Shown here piece after piece: positions 8,133 to 17,873 of a DNA stretch of 64,000 nucleotides. Position numbers and translations under genes: made by a program. The notes below the pieces were generated by a model, which worked only from the letters and a program-made list of their open reading frames with translations, was not told the origin of the DNA and searched no databases. Every line of letters begins with the position of its first letter. Within the stretch, counting starts at the first letter, position 1. The stretch covers positions 25,497 through 89,496 of the forward strand of contig NZ_BMWD01000029.1 of NCBI RefSeq assembly GCF_014651055.1. Direction: 5' to 3'. This DNA comes from Streptomyces fructofermentans (GTDB lineage Bacteria > Actinomycetota > Actinomycetes > Streptomycetales > Streptomycetaceae).

Positions 8133-9591
8133 TCTCTACATCGGCGGTACCTGGACGGGCGCGCGGGAGAAGCGGACGCGTGAGATCAGGTGTCCCGCCG
8201 ACGGCTCGCTGGTCGCCGTCGTGGACGAGGCGGGCGCCGGGGACACGGCCGACGCGATCGCGTCCGCGCGCCGGGCCTTCGACGAGGGGCCCTGGCCGCG
8301 CACTCCGGCGAACGAGCGCGGCGACCTGCTGCTGCGGGTCGCCGACCTCCTCGTGCGCGACAAGGCCGCTCTCGCCCGCGCGGAGTCGCTCGACACCGGC
8401 AAACGCCTGGTGGAGAGCGAGTACGACATCGACGACATCGAGAACTGCTTCCGCTACTTCGGACGGCTCGTGGCGGGCGAGGCCGGCCGGGTCGTCGACA
8501 CCGGCACCGCGGGGGTGGACAGCCGGGTCGTGCACGAACCGGTCGGCGTCTGCGCGCTGATCACGCCGTGGAACTACCCGCTGCTCCAGACGGCCTGGAA
8601 GGTCGCCCCCGCCCTCGCCGCGGGCAACACGTTCGTGCTCAAGCCGAGCGAACTGACCCCGCACACGGCGATCCGCCTGATGCGGCTCCTGGAGGAGGCC
8701 GGGCTGCCCGCGGGGGTCGCGAACCTGGTCCTCGGCGCCGGACCGGTGGCGGGCGCGCCCCTCGCCGACCATCCGGACGTGGACCTCGTCTCGTTCACCG
8801 GAGGTCTGCGGACGGGCCGCGCGCTGATGGCGGCGGCGGCCGGGACGGTGAAGCGGGTCGCCCTGGAACTCGGCGGCAAGAACCCGAACATCGTCTTCGC
8901 GGACGCCGACTTCGAGACGGCCGTCGACATGGCGCTGACCGCCGTGTTCCTGCACTCCGGGCAGGTCTGCTCGGCCGGTGCCCGGCTGCTCGTCGAGGAC
9001 CCGCTGCACGACCGGTTCGTGGACGAGCTGGTCCGCAGGGCCGAACTGATCAGGCTGGGCGGGCCGTTCGACGAGCGGGCCCAGACCGGCCCGCTGATCT
9101 CGGCGGCGCACCGGGCGAAGGTCGAGGAGTACGTCGCCCGGGGTCTGGCGGAGGGGGCGGTCCTGCGGTGCGGTGGGAAGCGGCCCGCCGATCCGCCGCA
9201 TCCGGAGGGCTTCTACTACCCGCCGACCGTGCTCGACGAGTGCTCCGCCCGGATGGAGGTCGTCCAGGAGGAGTCCTTCGGACCCGTCCTGACCGTGGAG
9301 CGGTTCACCGACGAGGCGGAGGCGGTCCGGCTGGCGAACGACACGGTGTACGGGCTGGCGGGGGCCGTGTTCACCTCGGACGAGGCGAGGGCCCAGCGGG
9401 TCGCGTCGGCGCTGCGCATCGGCACCGTGTGGATCAACGACTACCACCCGTACGTCCCGCAGGCCGAGTGGGGCGGCTACAAGCAGTCCGGGTCCGGGCG
9501 GGAACTCGGCCCGGCCGGACTCGCCGAGTACCGCGAGACCAAGCACATCTGGCGCACGACGAATCCCGCCCCGCAGGGCTGGTTCTCGTGA
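8125..9591 (+). CDS. betB: Betaine aldehyde dehydrogenase (NAD(P)+ ALDH family)
   Basis: This 488-aa aldehyde dehydrogenase has catalytic E248 (LELGGK) and nucleophile C282 (GQVCSAGARL), spaced as in active ALDHs. The WNYPLLQ and FTGG segments of the cofactor site are present. GQVCSAG is the form usual in betaine aldehyde dehydrogenases. The ATG at 8125 overlaps the end of the oxygenase gene and has a GGGAGG site. It should convert the betaine aldehyde made by the GMC enzyme (11470-13020) into glycine betaine. The ALDH class is secure; the substrate is inferred from the operon. Confidence 0.87.
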   Translation: MADLYIGGTWTGAREKRTREIRCPADGSLVAVVDEAGAGDTADAIASARRAFDEGPWPRTPANERGDLLLRVADLLVRDKAALARAESLDTGKRLVESEYDIDDIENCFRYFGRLVAGEAGRVVDTGTAGVDSRVVHEPVGVCALITPWNYPLLQTAWKVAPALAAGNTFVLKPSELTPHTAIRLMRLLEEAGLPAGVANLVLGAGPVAGAPLADHPDVDLVSFTGGLRTGRALMAAAAGTVKRVALELGGKNPNIVFADADFETAVDMALTAVFLHSGQVCSAGARLLVEDPLHDRFVDELVRRAELIRLGGPFDERAQTGPLISAAHRAKVEEYVARGLAEGAVLRCGGKRPADPPHPEGFYYPPTVLDECSARMEVVQEESFGPVLTVERFTDEAEAVRLANDTVYGLAGAVFTSDEARAQRVASALRIGTVWINDYHPYVPQAEWGGYKQSGSGRELGPAGLAEYRETKHIWRTTNPAPQGWFS

Positions 9592-9835
9592 ACGGGCCCC
9601 CGGCACCCGGCCGGATCCACCGCGCCCGCACGCACCCGGGACCCTCGCTGAGCAGGGCCGGGAGCCGGGCCAACCGCCCCGGAAATACACGTACTTCGCA
9701 CTGATTCCCCGCGCACGTCACCGTGGCAACGGGCGGTCCTCGCCGTAAGATCCAGCACCCGCGTCCCTACGACCCCGCACGAGCCGCACTCCCCTCCCGC
9801 CCCGGGAGGAACTTCCCCCTTCCCAGGAGGCGCTC

Positions 9836-11401
9836 ATGACCGCCACGGCACAACCGCCGGAACAGCACAGCCACGACGACTCGGAACTCGCCGAGTTCGG
9901 CTACAAGCCCGAACTCAAGCGCACGCTCGGCAACTTCCACACCTTCGCCGCCGGGATCAGCTACATATCCATCCTCACCGGCACCTTCCAGCTCTTCTAC
10001 TTCGGCTACGGCAGCGGCGGGCCCGCCTACTGGTGGTCCTGGCCCCTGGTGTTCGGCGGCCAGTTCATGGTCGCGCTGTGCTTCGCCGAACTCGCCGCCC
10101 GCTACCCGGTGGCGGGGTCCGTCTACAACTGGGCGAAGAGAGTGGGGAATCCGCACATAGGCTGGCTGGCGGGCTGGATGATGCTGCTGGCCTCGATCGT
10201 CTCGATCGCCGCCGTGGCACTGGCCTACCAGTTGACGCTGCCCCAGATCTCCTCCGGCTTCCAGTTCGTGGGCGACGGGACGGGGACCTACGACGTCGCC
10301 ACGAACGCCGTACTGCTGGCCTCCGTACTCATCCTGTTCACCACGCTCGTGAACGCGTTCGGCGTGAAGCTGATGGCGCGGATCAACACCGCCGGGGTGT
10401 TCATCGAGCTGATCGCCACCGTCGTGCTGATCGTGCTGCTGGCCGTGCACATCACCCGCGGGCCGCAGGTCGTGCTGGAGACGAACGGCACCGGCCAGGG
10501 CCAGCCGTTCGGCTACCTCGGCGCCTTCCTCATCGCGTCGCTGGCCTCCGCCTACGTGATGTACGGGTTCGACACGGCCGCCTCGCTCGGCGAGGAGTCG
10601 CTCGACCCCTCGCGCAACGCGCCCCGGGCGATCATCCGCGCCATCGTCGCCTCGTTCGTCCTCGGCGGTCTCGTCCTGCTGCTCGCCCTCATGAGCGTGT
10701 CCAGTCTGAAGGGCGAGGAACTGTCGACGGACGGGCTCCAGTACATCGTTCTCGACGTGCTCGGTCAGGACGCCGGCAAGGCGATGCTCTGGTGCGTCCT
10801 CATCGCGGTCACCGTGTGCGCGCTGGCCGTGCACACGGCGGCGATCCGGCTGGCGTTCGCGATGGCGCGCGACAACAACCTGCCCGCGTCGTCCAGGTTG
10901 GCCAAGGTCAACCCCCGCTTCCGCACCCCGGTCCTGCCCGCGGTCGTCATCGGTGTCCTCGCACTGGCGATCCTCGTGGTCAACATCCGCCAGCCGCAGA
11001 TCTTCACCGTGGTCACCAGCATCGGCATCATCATGATCTACATGGCGTACCTGCTGGTCACCGGCCCCATGCTGGTGGCCAGGCTGCGCGGTACCTGGCA
11101 GCCCGCCGGCGACGGCAAGTTCTCCCTCGGCCGCTGGGGCCTGCCCGTCAACATCGTCGCCGTGCTGTGGGGCGGGCTGATGACCCTCAACCTGATCTGG
11201 CCGCGCGCGGCGGTCTACAACGCGACCGAGCCCCACCACTGGTACCTGCGCTGGGGCGCCGTCCTGTTCGTGGGCGTCGTGATGGGGGGCGGCTTCGCCT
11301 ACTACTGGTTCGTGCAGAGGCACCGCACCGGAGTGCTCGCCGAGCACCAACTGTCCCCCGCAGCCCCCGGAGCGCCCGCTCCCGCCCCGGCGGCCGACTG
11401 A
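9836..11401 (+). CDS. APC-superfamily permease, probable choline/amine uptake (ACT family)
   Basis: This 521-aa protein has about twelve hydrophobic segments. Its N-terminal region (FGYKPELKRTLGNFHTF, AARYPVAGSVYNWAKR) is typical of the amino acid/choline transporter branch that includes yeast Hnm1. The ATG lies behind CCAGGAGG. It follows a 244-bp gap after betB with a possible TAAGAT -10 at 9746-9751, so it may have its own promoter. Its position between the aldehyde dehydrogenase and choline dehydrogenase genes suggests it imports choline. An amino acid or polyamine substrate cannot be excluded. Confidence 0.83.
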   Translation: MTATAQPPEQHSHDDSELAEFGYKPELKRTLGNFHTFAAGISYISILTGTFQLFYFGYGSGGPAYWWSWPLVFGGQFMVALCFAELAARYPVAGSVYNWAKRVGNPHIGWLAGWMMLLASIVSIAAVALAYQLTLPQISSGFQFVGDGTGTYDVATNAVLLASVLILFTTLVNAFGVKLMARINTAGVFIELIATVVLIVLLAVHITRGPQVVLETNGTGQGQPFGYLGAFLIASLASAYVMYGFDTAASLGEESLDPSRNAPRAIIRAIVASFVLGGLVLLLALMSVSSLKGEELSTDGLQYIVLDVLGQDAGKAMLWCVLIAVTVCALAVHTAAIRLAFAMARDNNLPASSRLAKVNPRFRTPVLPAVVIGVLALAILVVNIRQPQIFTVVTSIGIIMIYMAYLLVTGPMLVARLRGTWQPAGDGKFSLGRWGLPVNIVAVLWGGLMTLNLIWPRAAVYNATEPHHWYLRWGAVLFVGVVMGGGFAYYWFVQRHRTGVLAEHQLSPAAPGAPAPAPAAD

Positions 11402-11407
11402 TCGCGA

Positions 11408-11437
11408 ACCGGCCGGCCGGCCGCTCGGCCGGCCGGT
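11408..11437. terminator. Intercistronic hairpin between permease and betA-like gene
   Basis: ACCGGCCGGCC (11408-11418) and GGCCGGCCGGT (11427-11437) are perfect 11-bp arms around an 8-nt loop. It starts 7 nt after the permease stop and ends before the GAAGGAGG site of the next gene. It could be a partial terminator or an mRNA processing barrier. Confidence 0.55.
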
Positions 11438-11469
11438 GGATCAAGACGTCGAAGGAGGTCAACTCCCCC

Positions 11470-13020
11470 ATGGAATTCGATGAGTTCGACTATGTGGTGG
11501 TCGGCGGTGGCACCGCGGGTAACGTCGTGGCGGCCCGGCTCTCCGAGGACCCGGCCGTCACGGTGTGCGTGCTGGAGGCGGGGCCCAGCGACGTGGGCGT
11601 CGACGACGTCCTCAAGCTGGAGCGCTGGATGGGCCTGCTGGAGTCCGGCTACGACTGGGACTATCCGGTCGAGCCGCAGGCCAGCGGAAACAGCTTCCTG
11701 CGGCACGCCCGCGCCAAGGTCCTCGGCGGCTGCTCCTCGCACAACTCGTGCATCGCGTTCTGGGCCCCGGCCGAGGACCTGGACGCCTGGGCGGCGGGCG
11801 GCTGCCCGGGCTGGAGCGCGGCCGACCTGTTCCCGCTCTACCGGCGGCTGGAGAACAACGACGCCCCCGGCGAGCACCACGGCCGTACGGGCCCGGTGAA
11901 GCTGCGCACCCTCAAGAGCGACGACCCGTGCGGCAACGCCCTGCTGGAGGCCTGCGTCCAGGCGGGCATCCCGCGGACCCCGTTCAACACCGGCAGGACG
12001 GTGGTGCGGGGCGCCGGCTGGTTCCAGGTCAACTCCGACGAGAACAACATCCGGCAGTCCTCGTCCGTCGCGTATCTGCACCCGGTGCTGGGCCGGCGCC
12101 CGAACCTCGACGTGCGGACGGGGGTGCGGGCCAAGCGGCTCGTGCTCGACGGGCGGCGGTGCACGGGGGCCGAGTACCTGGGCCCTGACCTCGTCCGCAC
12201 GCGGACGGTCCGGGCCCGCCGCGAGGTGATCGTGTCCTGCGGCTCGATCGACAGCGCGAAGCTGCTGATGCTGTCCGGCATCGGCCCCGCCGACCATCTC
12301 CGGGAGGTGGGCGTCGAGGTGGTGGTGGACTCGGCCGGAGTGGGCGAGAACCTCCAGGACCATCCCGAGGGCGTCATCATGTGGGACGCCCTGCGGCCCA
12401 TGCCGACCGTGTCGAGCCAGTGGTGGGAGGCGGGCGTCTTCTACGACACCGAGCCCGGTCTGGACCGGCCGGACCTGATGTTCCACTACGGCTCGGTGCC
12501 CTTCGACATGAACACCGCCCGGTGGGGCTACCCGACGTCGGAGAACGCGTTCTGCCTCACCCCGAACGTGACGCGCGCCAGGTCGCGCGGCACGGTGCGG
12601 CTGCGGACCCGCGACCACCGGGACAAGCCCCGGGTCGATCCGCGCTACTTCACGCACGAGCACGACGTCCGGGTGATGACGTACGGGCTCAGGCTGGCCC
12701 GGCGCATCGCGGCGCAGCCGGCGCTGAGCGGCTGGGCGGGCGCGGAACTGGCCCCCGGTCCGGACGTGCGGACCGACGACGAACTGCTCGACTACGTCCA
12801 CCGGACCCACAACACGGTCTACCACCCGTCCTGCACGGTGAGAATGGGCGCGGACGACGACCCCTCGGCCCCACTGGACGCGCGGCTGCGGGTCAAGGGC
12901 GTCCAGGGGCTGCGGGTCGCCGACGGGTCGGTCATGCCGGACCTCGTCACCGTCAACCCGTGCATCACGACGATGGTGATCGGCGAGAAGTGCGCCGACC
13001 TCCTGAAGGAGGACGCGTAG
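11470..13020 (+). CDS. betA: GMC oxidoreductase, probable choline dehydrogenase
   Basis: This 516-aa FAD enzyme has GGGTAG at 12-17 and the GMC signature region RAKVLGGCSSHN. A second signature is in VSCGSIDSAKLLMLSGIG. The catalytic histidine is probably H452 in YHPSCTVRMG, and the C-terminal VNPCITTMVIGEKCADLL is typical. The ATG follows a perfect GAAGGAGG ribosome site. It should oxidise choline to betaine aldehyde for the aldehyde dehydrogenase at 8125. Alcohol oxidases share this fold, so choline is inferred from the neighbouring betaine genes. Confidence 0.87.
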   Translation: MEFDEFDYVVVGGGTAGNVVAARLSEDPAVTVCVLEAGPSDVGVDDVLKLERWMGLLESGYDWDYPVEPQASGNSFLRHARAKVLGGCSSHNSCIAFWAPAEDLDAWAAGGCPGWSAADLFPLYRRLENNDAPGEHHGRTGPVKLRTLKSDDPCGNALLEACVQAGIPRTPFNTGRTVVRGAGWFQVNSDENNIRQSSSVAYLHPVLGRRPNLDVRTGVRAKRLVLDGRRCTGAEYLGPDLVRTRTVRARREVIVSCGSIDSAKLLMLSGIGPADHLREVGVEVVVDSAGVGENLQDHPEGVIMWDALRPMPTVSSQWWEAGVFYDTEPGLDRPDLMFHYGSVPFDMNTARWGYPTSENAFCLTPNVTRARSRGTVRLRTRDHRDKPRVDPRYFTHEHDVRVMTYGLRLARRIAAQPALSGWAGAELAPGPDVRTDDELLDYVHRTHNTVYHPSCTVRMGADDDPSAPLDARLRVKGVQGLRVADGSVMPDLVTVNPCITTMVIGEKCADLLKEDA

Positions 13021-13043
13021 CCGGCCGGCTGCCGGAGGCGGGA

Positions 13044-13072
13044 CCGCGCGGCGACCGTGACGCGCCGCGCGG
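13044..13072. terminator. Bidirectional terminator between betA-like gene and jetC-like gene
   Basis: CCGCGCGGCG (13044-13053) pairs perfectly with CGCCGCGCGG (13063-13072) across a 9-nt loop. It lies between two convergent stop codons (13020 and 13088). Confidence 0.65.
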
Positions 13073-13087
13073 CTTCCCGACATCCCG

Positions 13088-16000
13088 TCAGGCGGAGTGC
13101 GGCGCGGGCCGCTTGTACATCCTCGTCGCCGTGATCTCGCTGTGCACCGCGTCCCCCTCACCGGCCGGGCCCTGCTGCGGCAGCCCCGGCCGCAGGTGCT
13201 CCTCCACGCTGATGTACTTCAGCCCGGCGCGCAGGTCCGCGTCGTTGCGCAACCGGATCACCAGGGGGAACTCGGCCAGCGCGGTCGTGTCGAAGAGGCC
13301 CGTGGTGTAGAGGAGTTGGACTCCGAGGGCGTCGGACACGGCCCGCTGGAGCTCCAGCAGGTACGTGGCGTTGGCGCGCCCGATGGGGTTGTCCAGGAAC
13401 AGCGTGCCCGCGTGGCGGTGCTTGTCACGGCCCCGGTCGTTGCTGCGCAGGGCCGCCATCGTGCAGTACAGCGCGATGGCGGCGGTGAGGAGCTGGCCGC
13501 CCGAGAAGACGTCGCCCATCTGCCCGACGGGGACGCGCTCGGCCCGCAGTACGGCGTCGGGCTTGAGGATCTCGACGGCGATCCCCTTCGGCTGGAGCGC
13601 GGCGCTCACACCGCGCAGCAGCAGCGACATCCCGTCGCGGCGCAGGTCGGAGTTCTTCCTGACGGCGGCCCGGGTCGCCTCGTCCACGACCTCGCCCAGC
13701 CGCTCCGCGAGCGTGGCCTGGTCGGGCTCCTCGAAGCGGATGCGCAGGAACTCCTGCCCCGACCACTCGCCGAGCCCCTCCGGAAGCCGGGAGAGCCGCT
13801 GGGCCGAGCGCAGGGTGGCGAGCGAGGACTCCACGAGTCCGCGCAGCCGGTCCACGATCGAGTCGCGGTTGCGCTCCAGTTGCGCCAACTCGTCGGTGAG
13901 GACGCGCAGCCGGGGCGCGAAGGCGTCCGCCCACTTCTGCGCGTGCTCGGGCAGCGCGGACGCGGGGAGTTCGCGGATCTGCTGGCGCGCCGGGGTGCGG
14001 ACCTGCTCGTAGCGCGTGGAGTTGGCGTGCCGTACGAGGATGTCGCTCGCCTCGCGCACGGCGGACTCGGCGGCGGAGAGGTCGCCGGCGCAGCCGCGCA
14101 GGGAGCGGCGGGCCTCGGTGGCGGAGTGGCGGGCCTCCTCCAGGGTGCCGGGGTACGGCTCGGGCTCCTCCTGCTCGTCGTCGGCGTGCTCCCGCAGCAG
14201 GTCCCTGAGCAGGGCGGCCGTCTCGTCGAAGCCGCCGGCCGCGTCCTCGGCGGCGCGATGGGCGCCGAGGAGCTCGGCGTGGGCCGCGCGGGCCCGGTCC
14301 AACGCGTCGGTGCGGGAGGCGAGTTCGCCGGTGGCGGTGCGCAGCAGGCTCTGGGCGTGCTCGGCGTCGCGCGGCACCAGGTCCTCGGGCAGTCCGGTGT
14401 GCGCCTCGCCGTCCCCGGGTGCGTGCCGCTCGGCCTCGCCGCGCAGCCGTCCGAGCTGCTCGCTCGCGGTGGAGACACGGGTCTCGATGAGCTGGACCAG
14501 TTCCTCGGCCCGGGCGGCGGCGGCCTGCCGGGACGGTCCGTCGGAGCCGCCGGTGGACTCCAGGAGCTGGGCGGCGCGGGTGCGGACCTTGTTGCTGAGC
14601 CGGTCCAGTTCGGCGAGTGCCGCGCTCTCGTCGCTCTCGGCACGGGCCTGTTCGGCGCGCAGGTCGGCGCCGACGCCGACCTTCTCGTAGAGCTGGGAGG
14701 CGGCGCGGTACGCCTCGCGGAGGGCGGGCAGCGACGTCCTCGCGGCGGCCGGGTCCTCCTGCGGCACGTCGTCGGGGGCGCCCGCGATCTCCGCCCGCTC
14801 GGCGCGCAGCGCGCGGGCGGTGCGGCGGGCGTCGTCGGCGGCGCGCTGGGTGCCGCGACGGTCCTCGTCGGCGGCGCGGGCGTGCTCCAGGCAGGACTGG
14901 GCGCGGGCCTCCGACTCGGCGGCCTCGTCGGCGAGTTCCCTGAGCCTGACCTGCCAACCGGCCCGTTCGCGCAGCCGGAAGGCGAGTCCGGCGAGCGCGT
15001 CGGCCGCGCGCCGCGCCCGCTGTGCCGCCTCCTGCCGGTCGTCGCGTACGAGGGCCGCCTCGGCCGCCGACTCGTCCGCCTCGGCGCGGACCGTGCGCGC
15101 CTCGGCGAGCTCGGCCTCGGCCTCCTCGGCGAATCCGCGCGCGTCGTGGGCCGCGGCGGCCAGTTCGGTGAGCCGGCCGGCCGGGCAGCCCGTGCGCCAG
15201 GACGAGAGCCGGGCCGCCAGCTCCCGGTCCTTGGCGAGCCGGGCCGCCGACTCGCGGATCTCCTCGTCGCGTTCGGCGGCGCGTGCGCGCAGGGCCCGCC
15301 GCTCCTCGTCGGCGGCGTGCTCGTCGTGCATGGCCGGGTTCGGCGGGACGAGGAACACGTCCCCCTCTCCGGCACCGGGGGCCGGGGTCGGGGCGAGCAG
15401 CGCGGCGGCCGTGCCGACGGCGACGGCGGAGCGCGGCAGGAGGGCCGCGTCGTGCAGGGCCTCGCGCGCGCGGGCGTGCGTGCCGGGGTCCGTGATGATC
15501 ACGCCGTCGACCAGCTCGGGCCGCGCGGCCAGGACGCGCGCGTGGTCGACCGGGTCGACGGCCTGGGCGAGGTAGCGCCAGCCGGGCAGCGCGGGGATGC
15601 CGTGCTCGCCCAGGTACTCGACGGTGGCCAGGACGTCGGGGCCGGGGGGCAGCAGCCCGCCGTCACCGAGCGCGCCGAGGATCCGGGCGTCGTCGGCCGC
15701 CCCGGTCCGCAGGTCGAAGAGCAGCCGCTCGGCGGAGGACACCGAGCCGTCGAGGAGTTCCCGCAACTCGTCGGCGTAGTGGTCCAGTTCCTCGGCAGAC
15801 AGCGGCGCCTCGCCCTCCGGCCGGGCCTCACGGCCCGTGCCCCGGGGCGCCCCGTCGCCGGAGGCCGCCCCCGTGCCCCGTGCGGGCCGCGGCGGTCCCG
15901 TACGCGCGCCGGCGCCGGGCAGGCTGAGCAGTTCCGCCAGTCGCTCCTCCGTCGCCAGTGCCTCCGCGGTGCGCCGCTCCGCGTCGTGGGCGCGGTCGGC

Positions 16001-17758
16001 GGCCGTCGCGGCATCGGCGGCGCGGGCGGCCGTGAGTTCGGCGCGGGACTCGGCCGAGGCCGCCTCCCTGGCGTGCTCCGCCGTGCGGCGGGACGCCTCG
16101 CGGGCGGTGTCCCAGGCCGCGACGGCGCTCTTCTCGGCGTCGCTGGCCGCGAGCGCGGCACGGGCCGGGTCCGCGTCGGGGGCGCTGTCGTCGAGCCATC
16201 CGGCGCGTACCGCCTCGGCCGTCTCCTGCTCCACCTCGCCCAGGCGCTGGCGCAGGTGGCCGGCCTCACTGCGGGCGCGCTGCGCCTCGGTGGCGGCGGA
16301 CGTCGCGTCCCGGTGGGCGGCCTCTCCGGCCTCCTGGAGCGCGGCGGACCGCTCCTCCTCCTCGTTGGCGACCGCCTCGGCCCCCTCGGCCGCGGCGTGC
16401 AGCGCCCGTACGAGGTCGACGGCGGCCTTCGCCCGGGCGGCGAACGCGGGCGCGGCGTCCCGTTCGGCCTCCAGGATCGCGGCGGCCACCCGTGCGGAGC
16501 GGTCGGCGGCCGCACGATGCCGCAGCACCACCTCGGCCGCCTGCCAGGCCGCGTGCAGGGTGCGCGCGTCGGCGAGTTCGCGCTTCTGCGCGGCCGCGCC
16601 CCTCTCCGCCGCGGCGAGCGCCAACGAGGCGTGCCGGTAGGCGAGTTCGGAGGCGATCAGGGCACTTCGGCTCCGGGACTCGTCCGCCTCGGTGACCCGG
16701 TGGGCGGCGGTGGTGACCTGCTGGGCCAGGTCGCCGGTGCGCCCCCGTTCCAGGGCGGCGCGCGCGGACAGGCGGCGGGCCAGTGTGCGGGTGCGCCGCT
16801 CGGCGGCGGTGTGGACGTCACGTGCGCGGGAACGGGTCCCGGCCGCGTCCACGATCCGTCCGAGGAGGTCGACGGAGCCGGCGGTGAACTCCCGCTCGGC
16901 GATCAGCTCGGCCCGCCGCCCGAGTTTGTTGCCGAAGCCGCCGACGAGGTCGGCGAGTCCGTCGGTGTCGCGGGTGTCGGTGACCGCGCGCAGCAGCAGG
17001 TCGGTGAAGTCGGAGTCCTTCTTGACCGCGAAGAGACCGGCGGCCTCGCCCTCGTCGGCGTTCATCTCCCGCTGGTAGCGGAAGAGTTCGGGGTCCAGTC
17101 CGAGGTCGCCCAGGTGCTCGTTCCAGCGGTCGTGGATCTCCTCCCAGTGCACTTCGAGGTGCGGGTACGCCTTGCCCGCGTCGGTGATCGCGTCCCGGAA
17201 GCCCTTCATGGTGCGCCGCCGCCCGCGCGCGCCGGAGACGCCCTCGGCGGGCGGGCGGACGGAGGTGGCCTCGGCGACCGGCAGGTTGTCCAGGCTCAGC
17301 CCGGGGCCGGGGCGGAAGGAGTACCAGGCCTCGGCGAACTTGCGGGGGTCGTTGGACACCTGGCGGCCCCGCCACTCGCTGGCCTTGCCGACCACGACGC
17401 ATTCGCCGGTGAGGGTGTGCTGCCATTCCAGGGCGACGTGCCCGCAGTCGTCGGCGAGCAGGAACTTGCGCAGCACGCCGGAGCTGGCGCCGCCGAGGGT
17501 GTTGCGGTGGCCGGGCAGCATGACCGAGAAGATCAGCTTGAGCAGGACGGACTTGCCGCCGCCGTTCTCCAGGAAGAGCACGCCGGCGGGGGCGGGCCTG
17601 CGCGGCGGCCCGACGGGCTCCTCCTCGAAGAACTCCGCCTGCGTGGGCGCGGGGTCGGGCACCGGCTGCCCCACGCCCCGCAGGTCCAGCACGGTGTCGG
17701 CGTAGCGCGCACCGGCCGGCCCGATGGAGTAGAGGCGGATCCGGGACAGCTCGTACAT
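13088..17758 (-). CDS. MukB/JetC-like SMC ATPase with long coiled coils
   Basis: This 1556-aa protein has the head-coil-hinge-coil-head layout of SMC proteins. The N-terminal head carries an ENGGGKS P-loop (K69). Long Ala/Glu/Arg-rich coiled coils fill about residues 330-1300, with a central break. The C-terminal head has the signature FSGGQLLTAAIALYC near 1415 and a Walker-B-like strand LFLDN (D1456, N1457), then LYTTGLFDTTAL. The usual catalytic Glu after the Walker B Asp is Asn here. The ATG start agrees with MYELSRIRLYSIG as the first strand; the frame runs upstream but there it is low-complexity. It is the last gene of the unit after the kleisin and MukE-like genes. It is probably a chromosome- or plasmid-handling condensin. 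Confidence 0.82.
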   Translation of the reverse strand: MYELSRIRLYSIGPAGARYADTVLDLRGVGQPVPDPAPTQAEFFEEEPVGPPRRPAPAGVLFLENGGGKSVLLKLIFSVMLPGHRNTLGGASSGVLRKFLLADDCGHVALEWQHTLTGECVVVGKASEWRGRQVSNDPRKFAEAWYSFRPGPGLSLDNLPVAEATSVRPPAEGVSGARGRRRTMKGFRDAITDAGKAYPHLEVHWEEIHDRWNEHLGDLGLDPELFRYQREMNADEGEAAGLFAVKKDSDFTDLLLRAVTDTRDTDGLADLVGGFGNKLGRRAELIAEREFTAGSVDLLGRIVDAAGTRSRARDVHTAAERRTRTLARRLSARAALERGRTGDLAQQVTTAAHRVTEADESRSRSALIASELAYRHASLALAAAERGAAAQKRELADARTLHAAWQAAEVVLRHRAAADRSARVAAAILEAERDAAPAFAARAKAAVDLVRALHAAAEGAEAVANEEEERSAALQEAGEAAHRDATSAATEAQRARSEAGHLRQRLGEVEQETAEAVRAGWLDDSAPDADPARAALAASDAEKSAVAAWDTAREASRRTAEHAREAASAESRAELTAARAADAATAADRAHDAERRTAEALATEERLAELLSLPGAGARTGPPRPARGTGAASGDGAPRGTGREARPEGEAPLSAEELDHYADELRELLDGSVSSAERLLFDLRTGAADDARILGALGDGGLLPPGPDVLATVEYLGEHGIPALPGWRYLAQAVDPVDHARVLAARPELVDGVIITDPGTHARAREALHDAALLPRSAVAVGTAAALLAPTPAPGAGEGDVFLVPPNPAMHDEHAADEERRALRARAAERDEEIRESAARLAKDRELAARLSSWRTGCPAGRLTELAAAAHDARGFAEEAEAELAEARTVRAEADESAAEAALVRDDRQEAAQRARRAADALAGLAFRLRERAGWQVRLRELADEAAESEARAQSCLEHARAADEDRRGTQRAADDARRTARALRAERAEIAGAPDDVPQEDPAAARTSLPALREAYRAASQLYEKVGVGADLRAEQARAESDESAALAELDRLSNKVRTRAAQLLESTGGSDGPSRQAAAARAEELVQLIETRVSTASEQLGRLRGEAERHAPGDGEAHTGLPEDLVPRDAEHAQSLLRTATGELASRTDALDRARAAHAELLGAHRAAEDAAGGFDETAALLRDLLREHADDEQEEPEPYPGTLEEARHSATEARRSLRGCAGDLSAAESAVREASDILVRHANSTRYEQVRTPARQQIRELPASALPEHAQKWADAFAPRLRVLTDELAQLERNRDSIVDRLRGLVESSLATLRSAQRLSRLPEGLGEWSGQEFLRIRFEEPDQATLAERLGEVVDEATRAAVRKNSDLRRDGMSLLLRGVSAALQPKGIAVEILKPDAVLRAERVPVGQMGDVFSGGQLLTAAIALYCTMAALRSNDRGRDKHRHAGTLFLDNPIGRANATYLLELQRAVSDALGVQLLYTTGLFDTTALAEFPLVIRLRNDADLRAGLKYISVEEHLRPGLPQQGPAGEGDAVHSEITATRMYKRPAPHSA

Positions 17759-17873
17759 GGCGGCGGGCTTTCGTCGTGAGTCGAGTCGGGAAGGGAGGGG
17801 AGGTACCGGGGGGGGCGGCGGGACGGGGGCGGGGCGGCTGGGGCAGGAACGTGCGGGACGAGCCGGGAAGGAG

